Of a DNA stretch of 64,000 nt, positions 57,872 to 64,000 are shown piece after piece. The stretch is taken from NCBI GenBank assembly GCA_963838095.1, contig CAWIPO010000006.1:372001-436000 (forward strand). Reading direction: 5' to 3'. The translations under genes were made by a program, and so were the position numbers. This stretch comes from CAWCGU01 sp963838095 (lineage in GTDB: Bacteria; Actinomycetota; Thermoleophilia; Solirubrobacterales; 70-9). Under the pieces are notes generated by a model, which worked only from the letters and a program-made list of their open reading frames with translations, ran no database searches and had not been told where the DNA came from. Each line of letters begins with the position of its first letter. The stretch's first letter is position 1.

Positions 57872-59949
57872 TTCGCCTCCCTGGTCGTTTCGAGTACTTC
57901 ACGGGCGGTCTCGGCGACTCGCTCCGGGGTGAACCCATATTTGGTCTGAACGTCCTTCAGCGGTGCGGAGGAGCCGAATGTGTGCATGCCGATCATTGCC
58001 CCGCCGGTACCGACGTAGCGCTCCCACCCGAGCGTGGAGGCCTCCTCGATTCCGACCCGCGCCGTCACGGCCGGCGGTAAAACGCTGTGGCGGTAGTCCT
58101 CGTCCTGCTGGTCGAAGCGCTGCCAGGAAGGGAGGCTGACGACCCGGGCGCGGATGCCCTCGGCGCTGAGCTGCTCGAAGGCCTCGATTGCCAACGCGAC
58201 CTCGCTGCCCGTCGCGATCAGAATCAGCTCGGGATCGCCGTCCGGTGGGTCGGCGAGCACGTACCCGCCCCTTTTGACTCCGTCGGCGGACGCGTAGCGA
58301 GAGCGATCGATGATCGGCACGTTCTGACGCGTGAGGACGAGGGCGACGGGCTCGTGGTGGCGGTCGACAGCCACCCGCCACGCTTCGGCCACCTCGTTCG
58401 CGTCGGCGGGGCGAATCACGTTCAGACCCGGAATCGCGCGCAGTGAGGCGAGGTGCTCGACCGGCTGGTGGGTCGGGCCGTCCTCGCCGAGCCCGATCGA
58501 GTCGTGGGTGAAAAGGTGGATCACGGGCAGCTCCATCAGCGCCGAGAGGCGGATCGCCGGACGCGCATAGTCGGAGAAGACGAGGTAGGTGGACCAAAGC
58601 GGCCGCAGCTTCGACAGCGAGAGCCCGTTCGAGATCGCGGCCGACTCGTGCTCGCGAATCCCGTAGTGGAGCTGGCGGCCGCCGCGCTCCCCGGGCTCGA
58701 AGTCGGCGCCGTCGGCGCTGAGCCGAACCGAGGTCGAGTCGGTGAGATCGGCGGACCCGGCGATCATCCACGGGATCCGGGCGGCAATCGCGTTCTCCAC
58801 CTTGTTCGATGCCTTGCGGGTCGCCATCGGCCCGTCGTCCACGTCGAAGCTCGGGATCTCGGCATCCCAGTCGTCGGGCAGCTCCCGCTCCTGCATCGCC
58901 TCGATGTCAGCGGCGAGGCCGGGCTCCTCGAGCGACGCGTGCGCGAGCATCTGGTCCCACTCGCTCCTCAGCTTCGCGCCCCGCCCTCCGATCCCCGCCG
59001 CGAAATGCTCGTAGACGCCGTCCGGGACGAGGAACTGGGCGTCCTCGGGCCAGCCGTAGACGCGCTTGGTCTCGCGCACCTCCTCCTCGCCGAGCGGCTC
59101 GCCGTGCGCCGCCGCGGTGTCCTGCTTGTGGGGCGAGCCGTAGCCGATGTGGCTGTCTACGATCAGCAGCGTCGGCCGCTCCTCCTCCGCCCGGAAGGTC
59201 TCGAAGGCGCGGGTGAGCATCGTCAGGTCGTTCGCGTCCCCGACCCTGAGCACGTTCCAGTCGTAGCCCATGAAGCGGGCAGCGACATCGTCGCCGTAGG
59301 TGATCTCGGTCCGCCCGTCGATAGTGATGTGGTTGTTGTCGTAGATCCAGCAGAGGTTGTCGAGCTGCTGGTGGCCGGCGAACGAGGCGGCCTCGCTCGA
59401 GACCCCCTCCATCAGGCAGCCGTCTCCGGCGACCGCGTAGACGTCGAAGTCGAACAGATCGGCGTCGGGGCGGTTGAAGTGCGCAGCCTGCCACTTCGAG
59501 GCAACGGCCATCCCGACCGAGGTCGCGATCCCCTGGCCGAGCGGCCCGGTCGTGGTCTCGACGCCCGAGGTCCAGCGGTACTCCGGATGGCCCGCGGCCT
59601 TGGAGTCGAGCTGGCGGAAGGTCTCGATGTCCTCCACCGTGATCGCGTAGTCGTTCTCGACCTCGTACTCGGGGTCGACCGCCCTCACCCGCGCCAGGTG
59701 GAGCAGGGCGTACAGCAGCATCGACGCGTGGCCCGCCGAGAGCACGAAGCGATCGCGATTGGGCCAGATCGGGTCGGCGGGGTCGTAGCGCAGGAACCGC
59801 TGCCAGAGGGTGTATGCAACCGGAGCCAGCGCCATCGGGGTCCCGGGGTGGCCGGAGTTGGCCTTCTGAATTGCGTCGATCGACAGCGTTCGGATGGTGT
59901 TGATGCAGACGGTGTCGATGTCACCCTTCGGCTGCGGCATTTCCGCCAT
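57868..59949 (-). CDS. tkt: Transketolase
   Basis: 693 residues from ATG 59949; a further Met three codons on is also possible. SIDAIQKANSGHPGTPMALAPVAYTL (cited in part: KANSGHPGTPMALAP), thiamine-diphosphate motif VAGDGCLMEGVSSEAASFAG to NNHITIDG, GYGSPHKQDTAAAHGEPLG, and the Pyr domain HDSIGLGEDGPTHQPVEHLASLR (cited in part: GLGEDGPTHQPVEHLA). Transfers two-carbon units. First gene of tkt-tal, divergent from rpiA. Confidence 0.97.
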   Translation of the reverse strand: MAEMPQPKGDIDTVCINTIRTLSIDAIQKANSGHPGTPMALAPVAYTLWQRFLRYDPADPIWPNRDRFVLSAGHASMLLYALLHLARVRAVDPEYEVENDYAITVEDIETFRQLDSKAAGHPEYRWTSGVETTTGPLGQGIATSVGMAVASKWQAAHFNRPDADLFDFDVYAVAGDGCLMEGVSSEAASFAGHQQLDNLCWIYDNNHITIDGRTEITYGDDVAARFMGYDWNVLRVGDANDLTMLTRAFETFRAEEERPTLLIVDSHIGYGSPHKQDTAAAHGEPLGEEEVRETKRVYGWPEDAQFLVPDGVYEHFAAGIGGRGAKLRSEWDQMLAHASLEEPGLAADIEAMQERELPDDWDAEIPSFDVDDGPMATRKASNKVENAIAARIPWMIAGSADLTDSTSVRLSADGADFEPGERGGRQLHYGIREHESAAISNGLSLSKLRPLWSTYLVFSDYARPAIRLSALMELPVIHLFTHDSIGLGEDGPTHQPVEHLASLRAIPGLNVIRPADANEVAEAWRVAVDRHHEPVALVLTRQNVPIIDRSRYASADGVKRGGYVLADPPDGDPELILIATGSEVALAIEAFEQLSAEGIRARVVSLPSWQRFDQQDEDYRHSVLPPAVTARVGIEEASTLGWERYVGTGGAMIGMHTFGSSAPLKDVQTKYGFTPERVAETAREVLETTREAK

Positions 59950-59988
59950 TGCCCGCGATGGTAACCCTCGATTGACCCCGGCCGATCT

Positions 59989-60007
59989 CCCGCCGGTTAA
60001 CGGCGGG
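59989..60007. other. Hairpin in the tkt-rpiA divergent spacer
   Basis: CCCGCCG-GTTAA-CGGCGGG, a perfect 7-bp inverted repeat with a 5-nt loop, 14 bp upstream of the rpiA -10 box. Possible operator for one or both genes. Confidence 0.35.
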
Positions 60008-60020
60008 GCGCGAGCGGAAA

Positions 60021-60026
60021 TAGACT
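60021..60026 (+). promoter_or_regulatory. -10 box of rpiA
   Basis: TAGACT, 6 nt before the rpiA GTG; identical to the MFS -10 box. Implies a leaderless mRNA. Confidence 0.5.
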
Positions 60027-60032
60027 TGCGCC

Positions 60033-60677
60033 GTGCTGGAGCCCGACGCCGAGAAGCGGGTGGCCGCCGAGGCCGCCGCGGAGCTGGTCGAGGACGGCAT
60101 GACCGTCGGGCTCGGGACAGGGTCGACCGTTGCGTTCCTGCTCCCGGCGCTGGCGGAGCGGGGCCTGAGCATTCGGTGCGTGTCAACCAGCGTCCAGACC
60201 GAGGCCCACGCGCGCGAGCTGGGATTGGAGGTGGAGGCGTTCGACGCGCTGGACCGCCTCGATATCGCTATCGACGGCGCCGATCAGGTGTCGCCGGACG
60301 GCTGGCTGGTGAAGGGGGGTGGGGCGGCCCACACGCGCGAGAAGATCGTCGCCGCGGCGGCTGACCGGTTCGTGGTGATCGCGGATTCGTCGAAGCCGGT
60401 GGATGCGATCGAGTCGCCGATTCCCTTGGAGCTGCTGGCGTTCGGGTTGCCCGCGACGCTTACGGCGCTGGGTGAGGAGGTGGAGCTGCGGAACGTTCCC
60501 CGCAGCCCAGATGGCGGGGTGATTGCCGATTACCAGGGCGAGGTTGGCGATCCTGCGGAGCTGGCGGCTCTCCTATCGGCGACGCCCGGCGTCGTCGACC
60601 ACGGCCTGTTCCCGCCCTCCATGGTCAGCGACGTGTTGATCGGCCGTGCCGACCAGGTCGAAAGGCGCTCTTTTTAG
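60033..60677 (+). CDS. rpiA: Ribose-5-phosphate isomerase A
   Basis: 214 residues from GTG 60033. RpiA motifs: VGLGTGSTVAFLL (phosphate site), DIAIDGADQVSPDGWLVKGGG and AHTREKIVAAAADRFVVIADSSK. Interconverts ribose-5-P and ribulose-5-P. Ends with TTTTTAG whose TTA is also the gnd stop on the other strand. Confidence 0.95.
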   Translation: MLEPDAEKRVAAEAAAELVEDGMTVGLGTGSTVAFLLPALAERGLSIRCVSTSVQTEAHARELGLEVEAFDALDRLDIAIDGADQVSPDGWLVKGGGAAHTREKIVAAAADRFVVIADSSKPVDAIESPIPLELLAFGLPATLTALGEEVELRNVPRSPDGGVIADYQGEVGDPAELAALLSATPGVVDHGLFPPSMVSDVLIGRADQVERRSF

Positions 60678-61690
60678 TCCGGCTTCTCTTCGTGGCCGCC
60701 GAACTGCTTGCGCATCGCCGACAGCACCTTGTTCGCGTAATCGTCGAGGTTCCGGGAGGCGAAGCGCGAGTACAGCGCCGAGGTGAGGACCGGCGCGGGA
60801 ACACCCTCGTCGACCGCCGCGATCGAGGTCCAGCGACCCTCGCCGGAGTCGGAGACGCGACCCTCGTAGTCGGCCAGGTCGGGCGACTCGCGAAGCGCCG
60901 AGGCCGTCAGGTCCAGGAGCCAGGAGCCGATCACGCTTCCCCGCCGCCACAGCTCCGCGACCTCGGGGATGTCGAGCTCGTACTGGTAGTACTCGGGGTT
61001 GGCGAGCGGCGCCGTCTCCGCGTCGGCCTCGCGCTCGTGCTTGCCGGCGTCTGCCTTGTGGAGGATGTTCAGGCCCTCGGCAAACGCGGCCATGATTCCG
61101 TACTCGATCCCGTTGTGGACCATCTTCACGAAGTGGCCCGCCCCGCTGGGGCCGCAATGCAGGTATCCCTGCTCGGCCGTCGAGGGATCGCCCTCTCGCC
61201 CGGGCGTGCGCTCGGCGCTCTCCACCCCGGGGGCGATGGTGGCGAAGATCGGGTCGAGTCGCTGCACTGCGCCGTCCGGTCCGCCGATCATCAGGCAGTA
61301 GCCGCGCTCCAGGCCGAAGACGCCGCCGCTGGTGCCGCAGTCGATGTAGTCGATCCCGTCCGCGGCCAGCTCGTGCGAGCGGCGGATGTCGTCGCGGTAG
61401 TAGGAGTTGCCGCCGTCGATGATCGCGTCGCCCGCCTCGAGGTGGGAGGCGAGGTCCTTCACCGTGCTCTCGGTGATCCCGCCCGCGGGCACCATCACCC
61501 ACGCCGCTCGCGGCTTCTCCAGCTTGGCGGCGAAGTCTGCGAGCGAGTCGGCTCCGGTCGCTCCCTCGCCGGCCAGCTCGGCGACCGCATCGTGGTTGAC
61601 GTCGTAGACGACGCAGTCGTGCCCGTCGCGCATCAGCCGGCGCACGATGTTTGCGCCCATCCGTCCCAGTCCGACCATCCCAAGCTGCAT
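60674..61690 (-). CDS. gnd: 6-phosphogluconate dehydrogenase, decarboxylating (short form)
   Basis: 338 residues, the shorter GndA/YqeC-type subgroup rather than the ~470-residue enterobacterial form. NAD(P)-binding GLGRMGANIVRRLMRDG with VVYDVNHDAV (an acidic/asparagine pattern favouring NAD), then IIDGGNSYYRDDIRRS, DCGTSGGVFGLERG and KMVHNGIEYGIM. Produces ribulose-5-P and CO2. A TAGAGT box sits 7 nt before the ATG. Divergent from zwf. Confidence 0.94.
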   Translation of the reverse strand: MQLGMVGLGRMGANIVRRLMRDGHDCVVYDVNHDAVAELAGEGATGADSLADFAAKLEKPRAAWVMVPAGGITESTVKDLASHLEAGDAIIDGGNSYYRDDIRRSHELAADGIDYIDCGTSGGVFGLERGYCLMIGGPDGAVQRLDPIFATIAPGVESAERTPGREGDPSTAEQGYLHCGPSGAGHFVKMVHNGIEYGIMAAFAEGLNILHKADAGKHEREADAETAPLANPEYYQYELDIPEVAELWRRGSVIGSWLLDLTASALRESPDLADYEGRVSDSGEGRWTSIAAVDEGVPAPVLTSALYSRFASRNLDDYANKVLSAMRKQFGGHEEKPD

Positions 61691-61697
61691 TGCCTTG

Positions 61698-61703
61698 ACT
61701 CTA
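61698..61703 (-). promoter_or_regulatory. -10 box of gnd
   Basis: Minus strand TAGAGT, 7 nt before ATG 61690; leaderless arrangement. Confidence 0.45.
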
Positions 61704-61752
61704 TCCCGATGCGCTGTCGGGCCACTGATCGGCGTGCCGGCACACGCGCAGT

Positions 61753-61758
61753 TAGTCT
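61753..61758 (+). promoter_or_regulatory. -10 box of zwf
   Basis: TAGTCT, 9 nt before GTG 61768; likely leaderless or very short leader. Confidence 0.4.
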
Positions 61759-61767
61759 GCGCCGGCA

Positions 61768-63153
61768 GTGGCCGAGAGCGCCGACACCCTCGTCATCTTC
61801 GGGGTCACAGGCGACCTGGCGAAGAAGATGACCTTCCAGGCGCTCTACAACCTGGAACAGCGGGGCGATCTCGACTGCAGGGTGATCGGCGTCGCCCGAA
61901 ACGACTGGGACGACGCCGACCTCCACGAGCACGCCGCGGAGGCGATTTCCAACACCGTCTCCGATCCGGACCCCGAGGTTCTGAAGCGATTGCAGCAGCG
62001 GCTCTCCTATTCCGGCGGGGATTACACCGACGACGCCACGTACGCGGGGCTGGCCACCGCGGTGGGGGAGTCCAAGCAGGCAGTCTTTTACCTCGAAATC
62101 CCGCCCTCGCTGTTCGCCGAGGTGGTCCGGCGCCTCGGCGACGCGGGACTCACCGAGGGAGCTCGCGTCGTGATCGAGAAGCCGTTCGGCCACGACCTCG
62201 AATCTGCCCGCGCGCTCAACGCCGAGCTGCACGAGGTGCTCGACGAGAAGCAGATTCTGCGAATCGATCACTACCTCGGCAAGGAACCGGTGATGGACAT
62301 CCTCTACCTGCGCTTCGCGAACGCGATCCTCGAGCCGGTGTGGAATCGCCGCTACGTGAACTCGGTGCAGATCACGATGGCCGAGGACTTCGGCGTCGAG
62401 GACCGCGGCAACTTCTACGACCCCGTCGGCACGCTGCGCGACGTGGTCCAGAACCACCTGCTCCAGGTGCTGGCTCTGGTTGCCATGGAGCCGCCGTCTG
62501 GGGGGCCGGAGGACCCGGACCCCGTGCGCGACCGCAAGGCCGACCTGTTCCGGGCGATGCCGTCGGCCGACCCGAGTCGCTACGTGCGCGGCCAGTACGC
62601 GGGCTACCTGGACGTCGACGGGGTTGCTCCGGACTCGACGACGGAGACCTTTGTCGCCATAGCGCTGGAGATCGACAGTTGGCGCTGGGCAGATGTTCCG
62701 TTCTTCCTTCGCGCCGGGAAGTCGTTGCCGGTGAAGACGACGGAGATCCGGGTGGTCTTCGAACGCCCACCGCGGCTGGGAATCGGTGGTCGGATGGTCC
62801 CCGACCCGGACGAGTTCATAGTCAGGATCGGGCCGGAGCCCGGAGCCGAGCTGTGCCTGCTGGCCAAGAAGGCGGGCTCCGACGAGCTCCAGCGCGTTCA
62901 CCTGGACCTGCTGTTCGAAGCGCAGGGGGGCAAGGAGCCCGAGCCGTACGAGCGCTTGTTGCGCGACGCGCTGATCGGCAACGCCGAGTTATTCCCCGAC
63001 GAGGCCTCGATCGAGGAGACCTGGCGGATCGTCCAGCCGCTGCTCGACGACCCGCCGCCGGTCGAGGTCTACGAGCCGGGAACCTGGGGCCCCGAGCCCG
63101 CGAGCCACCTGCTCCATGGGCATGGAGGCTGGCGCAAGCCGTGGCTCCCCTAG
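61768..63153 (+). CDS. zwf: Glucose-6-phosphate dehydrogenase
   Basis: 461 residues from GTG 61768. Nucleotide-binding IFGVTGDLAKKMTFQALYNL, active-site RIDHYLGKEPVMDIL, VIEKPFGHDLESA and FLRAGKSLPVKTTEI. First step of the oxidative pentose-phosphate pathway, yielding NADPH. Slightly shorter than the typical ~490-510 residues but with all motifs present. With gnd across a 77-bp divergent spacer and pgl 10 kb away, the oxidative branch is complete. Confidence 0.96.
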   Translation: MAESADTLVIFGVTGDLAKKMTFQALYNLEQRGDLDCRVIGVARNDWDDADLHEHAAEAISNTVSDPDPEVLKRLQQRLSYSGGDYTDDATYAGLATAVGESKQAVFYLEIPPSLFAEVVRRLGDAGLTEGARVVIEKPFGHDLESARALNAELHEVLDEKQILRIDHYLGKEPVMDILYLRFANAILEPVWNRRYVNSVQITMAEDFGVEDRGNFYDPVGTLRDVVQNHLLQVLALVAMEPPSGGPEDPDPVRDRKADLFRAMPSADPSRYVRGQYAGYLDVDGVAPDSTTETFVAIALEIDSWRWADVPFFLRAGKSLPVKTTEIRVVFERPPRLGIGGRMVPDPDEFIVRIGPEPGAELCLLAKKAGSDELQRVHLDLLFEAQGGKEPEPYERLLRDALIGNAELFPDEASIEETWRIVQPLLDDPPPVEVYEPGTWGPEPASHLLHGHGGWRKPWLP

Positions 63154-63154
63154 G

Positions 63155-63907
63155 TCACAGCGGGACGTTCTCCGGGCCCTGCGAGCGATATGTGTCGCGG
63201 AAGTCGCGAATCACGTCGAGCACCCCCGCGTCATAGCTCGGGCAGCCGGCCATCTGCGTCCACGCGGTGACGGCGACCTCGTACGGCATGGCGTCGTAAG
63301 GGAAGATCAGCATTCCCTGCGGGTCCTCGTCGAACACGCCCTTCAGCGCGAGCTGGTCCTTTTCTGAGAGCTTCGGGTCGTAGAGGATCAGGATCCTTCC
63401 GTGCTCCATTGCGTGCACGAAGTTGATTGGCTCGATCGAATCGGCGTAGGCACCGTCGGCCGCGGGGACGGGGTCGTGGTCCCCGGATGTGGGTGGGCTG
63501 GTCTCGTACTCGGGCGGCTTGTCGTCGGGAGCGAGATGGCCGGCGCCCTCGTCGGTGAGGTCGAGGTTCAGCTCGCACCCGGACTCCTCGGCCGCCGCCG
63601 CCAGATCCCCCAGCGCCAGAGCAGGCGGCGGCGTGCCCTCGCGATCGTCGAAGGCGACACCCCGCGGCGGCGTGCCGCTGTTCAGGTCCACGTGGGCCGC
63701 CTCGGGGAGGTCCCTGCCCTCGAACTCGTCGCTGCTGTCACCGCCACGCAGGAGCAGGATCACCGCCGCGACGAGCACGATTCCTCCCAGCACCCCCGCG
63801 ACTGCGTATCCGAGCACCAGCCGTCTGCGCTGCGCGGCCGCCTCACGCTTCTCGGCCTCCATGCGCTGCTGGCGCCGTGTCTCCTTCTCCTGCTTTTTCG
63901 TCGGCAT
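63155..63907 (-). CDS. DUF3105 membrane-anchored protein
   Basis: 250 residues. A highly charged N-terminus (KKQEKETRRQQRMEAEKREA), one membrane helix (YAVAGVLGGIVLVAAVILLL, about 34-53) and an extracytoplasmic DUF3105 domain: YETSPPTSGDHDPVPAADGAY, cited in part: PPTSGDHDP, then INFVHAMEHGRILILYDP and FPYDAMPYEVAVTAW. Conserved HxxEHG and SGxH-like residues suggest metal binding, but the function is unknown. Confidence 0.85.
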   Translation of the reverse strand: MPTKKQEKETRRQQRMEAEKREAAAQRRRLVLGYAVAGVLGGIVLVAAVILLLRGGDSSDEFEGRDLPEAAHVDLNSGTPPRGVAFDDREGTPPPALALGDLAAAAEESGCELNLDLTDEGAGHLAPDDKPPEYETSPPTSGDHDPVPAADGAYADSIEPINFVHAMEHGRILILYDPKLSEKDQLALKGVFDEDPQGMLIFPYDAMPYEVAVTAWTQMAGCPSYDAGVLDVIRDFRDTYRSQGPENVPL

Positions 63908-63946
63908 CTGAGCCGGGCAGCTTAGAGAGCGACGCTTTTCGGCAAC

Positions 63947-64000
63947 CTAAAGCGGAATGTCCTCAGGTCCCTGGCCAAGGAACTCATCGCGGAACGCAGC
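63947..64000 (-). CDS. DUF3105 protein, C-terminal end only (runs off window)
   Basis: The last 17 residues of a minus-strand frame ending TAG at 63947-63949 read AAFRDEFLGQGPEDIPL. This matches the terminus of the preceding gene (FRDTYRSQGPENVPL), so a second DUF3105 copy precedes it in tandem, 39 nt apart. The remainder lies outside the window. Confidence 0.65.
   Translation of the reverse strand, partial: AAFRDEFLGQGPEDIPL

Noticed and set aside
58453..59964. Plus-strand frame of about 500 codons opposite tkt
   Set aside because: Shadow of transketolase with no recognisable motif.
1..64000. CRISPR arrays, insertion sequences or prophage
   Set aside because: No regularly spaced repeats, transposase, integrase or phage structural motifs were found; the only dispersed repeat is the 99-bp element.

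Overview
The window is a high-GC chromosome segment around the replication-initiation genes of an actinobacterium. Pointers are the gene order parB-parA-rsmG-khpB-yidC-yidD-rnpA-rpmH / dnaA-dnaN-recF-DUF721-gyrB-gyrA, frequent GTG starts, TANNNT -10 boxes lying 6-9 nt from start codons, a PASTA kinase/FHA/PstP/FtsW/PBP wall cluster, and a mycobacterial-type GyrA intein. A deep-branching class such as Thermoleophilia (Solirubrobacterales) is my best guess from overall protein character. It is an inference; there is no 16S gene here.

Layout. 1-5.2 kb (mostly minus): partial bifunctional nuclease, tRNA-Ile(GAT), ParB, ParA, RsmG, KhpB, YidC, YidD, RnpA and L34, with a near-perfect parS site on the yidD start codon. 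5.3-16.1 kb (plus): DnaA, DnaN, RecF, a DciA-like DUF721 protein, GyrB, and GyrA interrupted by a 421-residue intein. 16.1-22.9 kb: an unusual leader/terminator region, an SDR, a natural SDR-acyl-CoA-synthetase fusion, an arginase-family enzyme, an HNH nuclease, prephenate dehydratase and a DUF4446 protein. 22.9-35.6 kb: a surface protein, then the growth-control block (membrane kinase, two FHA proteins, PstP phosphatase, FtsW/RodA, PBP, PASTA kinase, D-Ala-D-Ala ligase) and a convergent third kinase. 35.7-38.7 kb: small membrane protein, PurM, UppP, DedA. 38.8-50 kb: a surface-polysaccharide locus (nucleotide-sugar dehydratase, two LytR_C proteins, FlgD-like protein, O-antigen-ligase-like protein, flippase, three glycosyltransferases, initiating sugar transferase). 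50-64 kb: acetyltransferases and seven central-carbon genes (pgl, pgi, tal, tkt, rpiA, gnd, zwf) packed onto alternating strands, then DUF3105 proteins.

The parts that reward attention are: a 99-bp repeat present twice in inverse orientation, each time filling an intercistronic gap and ending exactly on the next gene's ATG (recF and pheA), very like mycobacterial MIRU elements; the full-length homing-type GyrA intein; a leader mini-ORF whose Shine-Dalgarno is complementary to the entire 16S rRNA 3' end and is partly hidden in a hairpin; and three one-base reading-frame breaks (rsmG, yidC/khpB, dnaA) within 3.6 kb, each curable by removing one base from a G or C run, which could be sequence errors or real. 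No rRNA, CRISPR array, transposase, integrase or defence system was seen.
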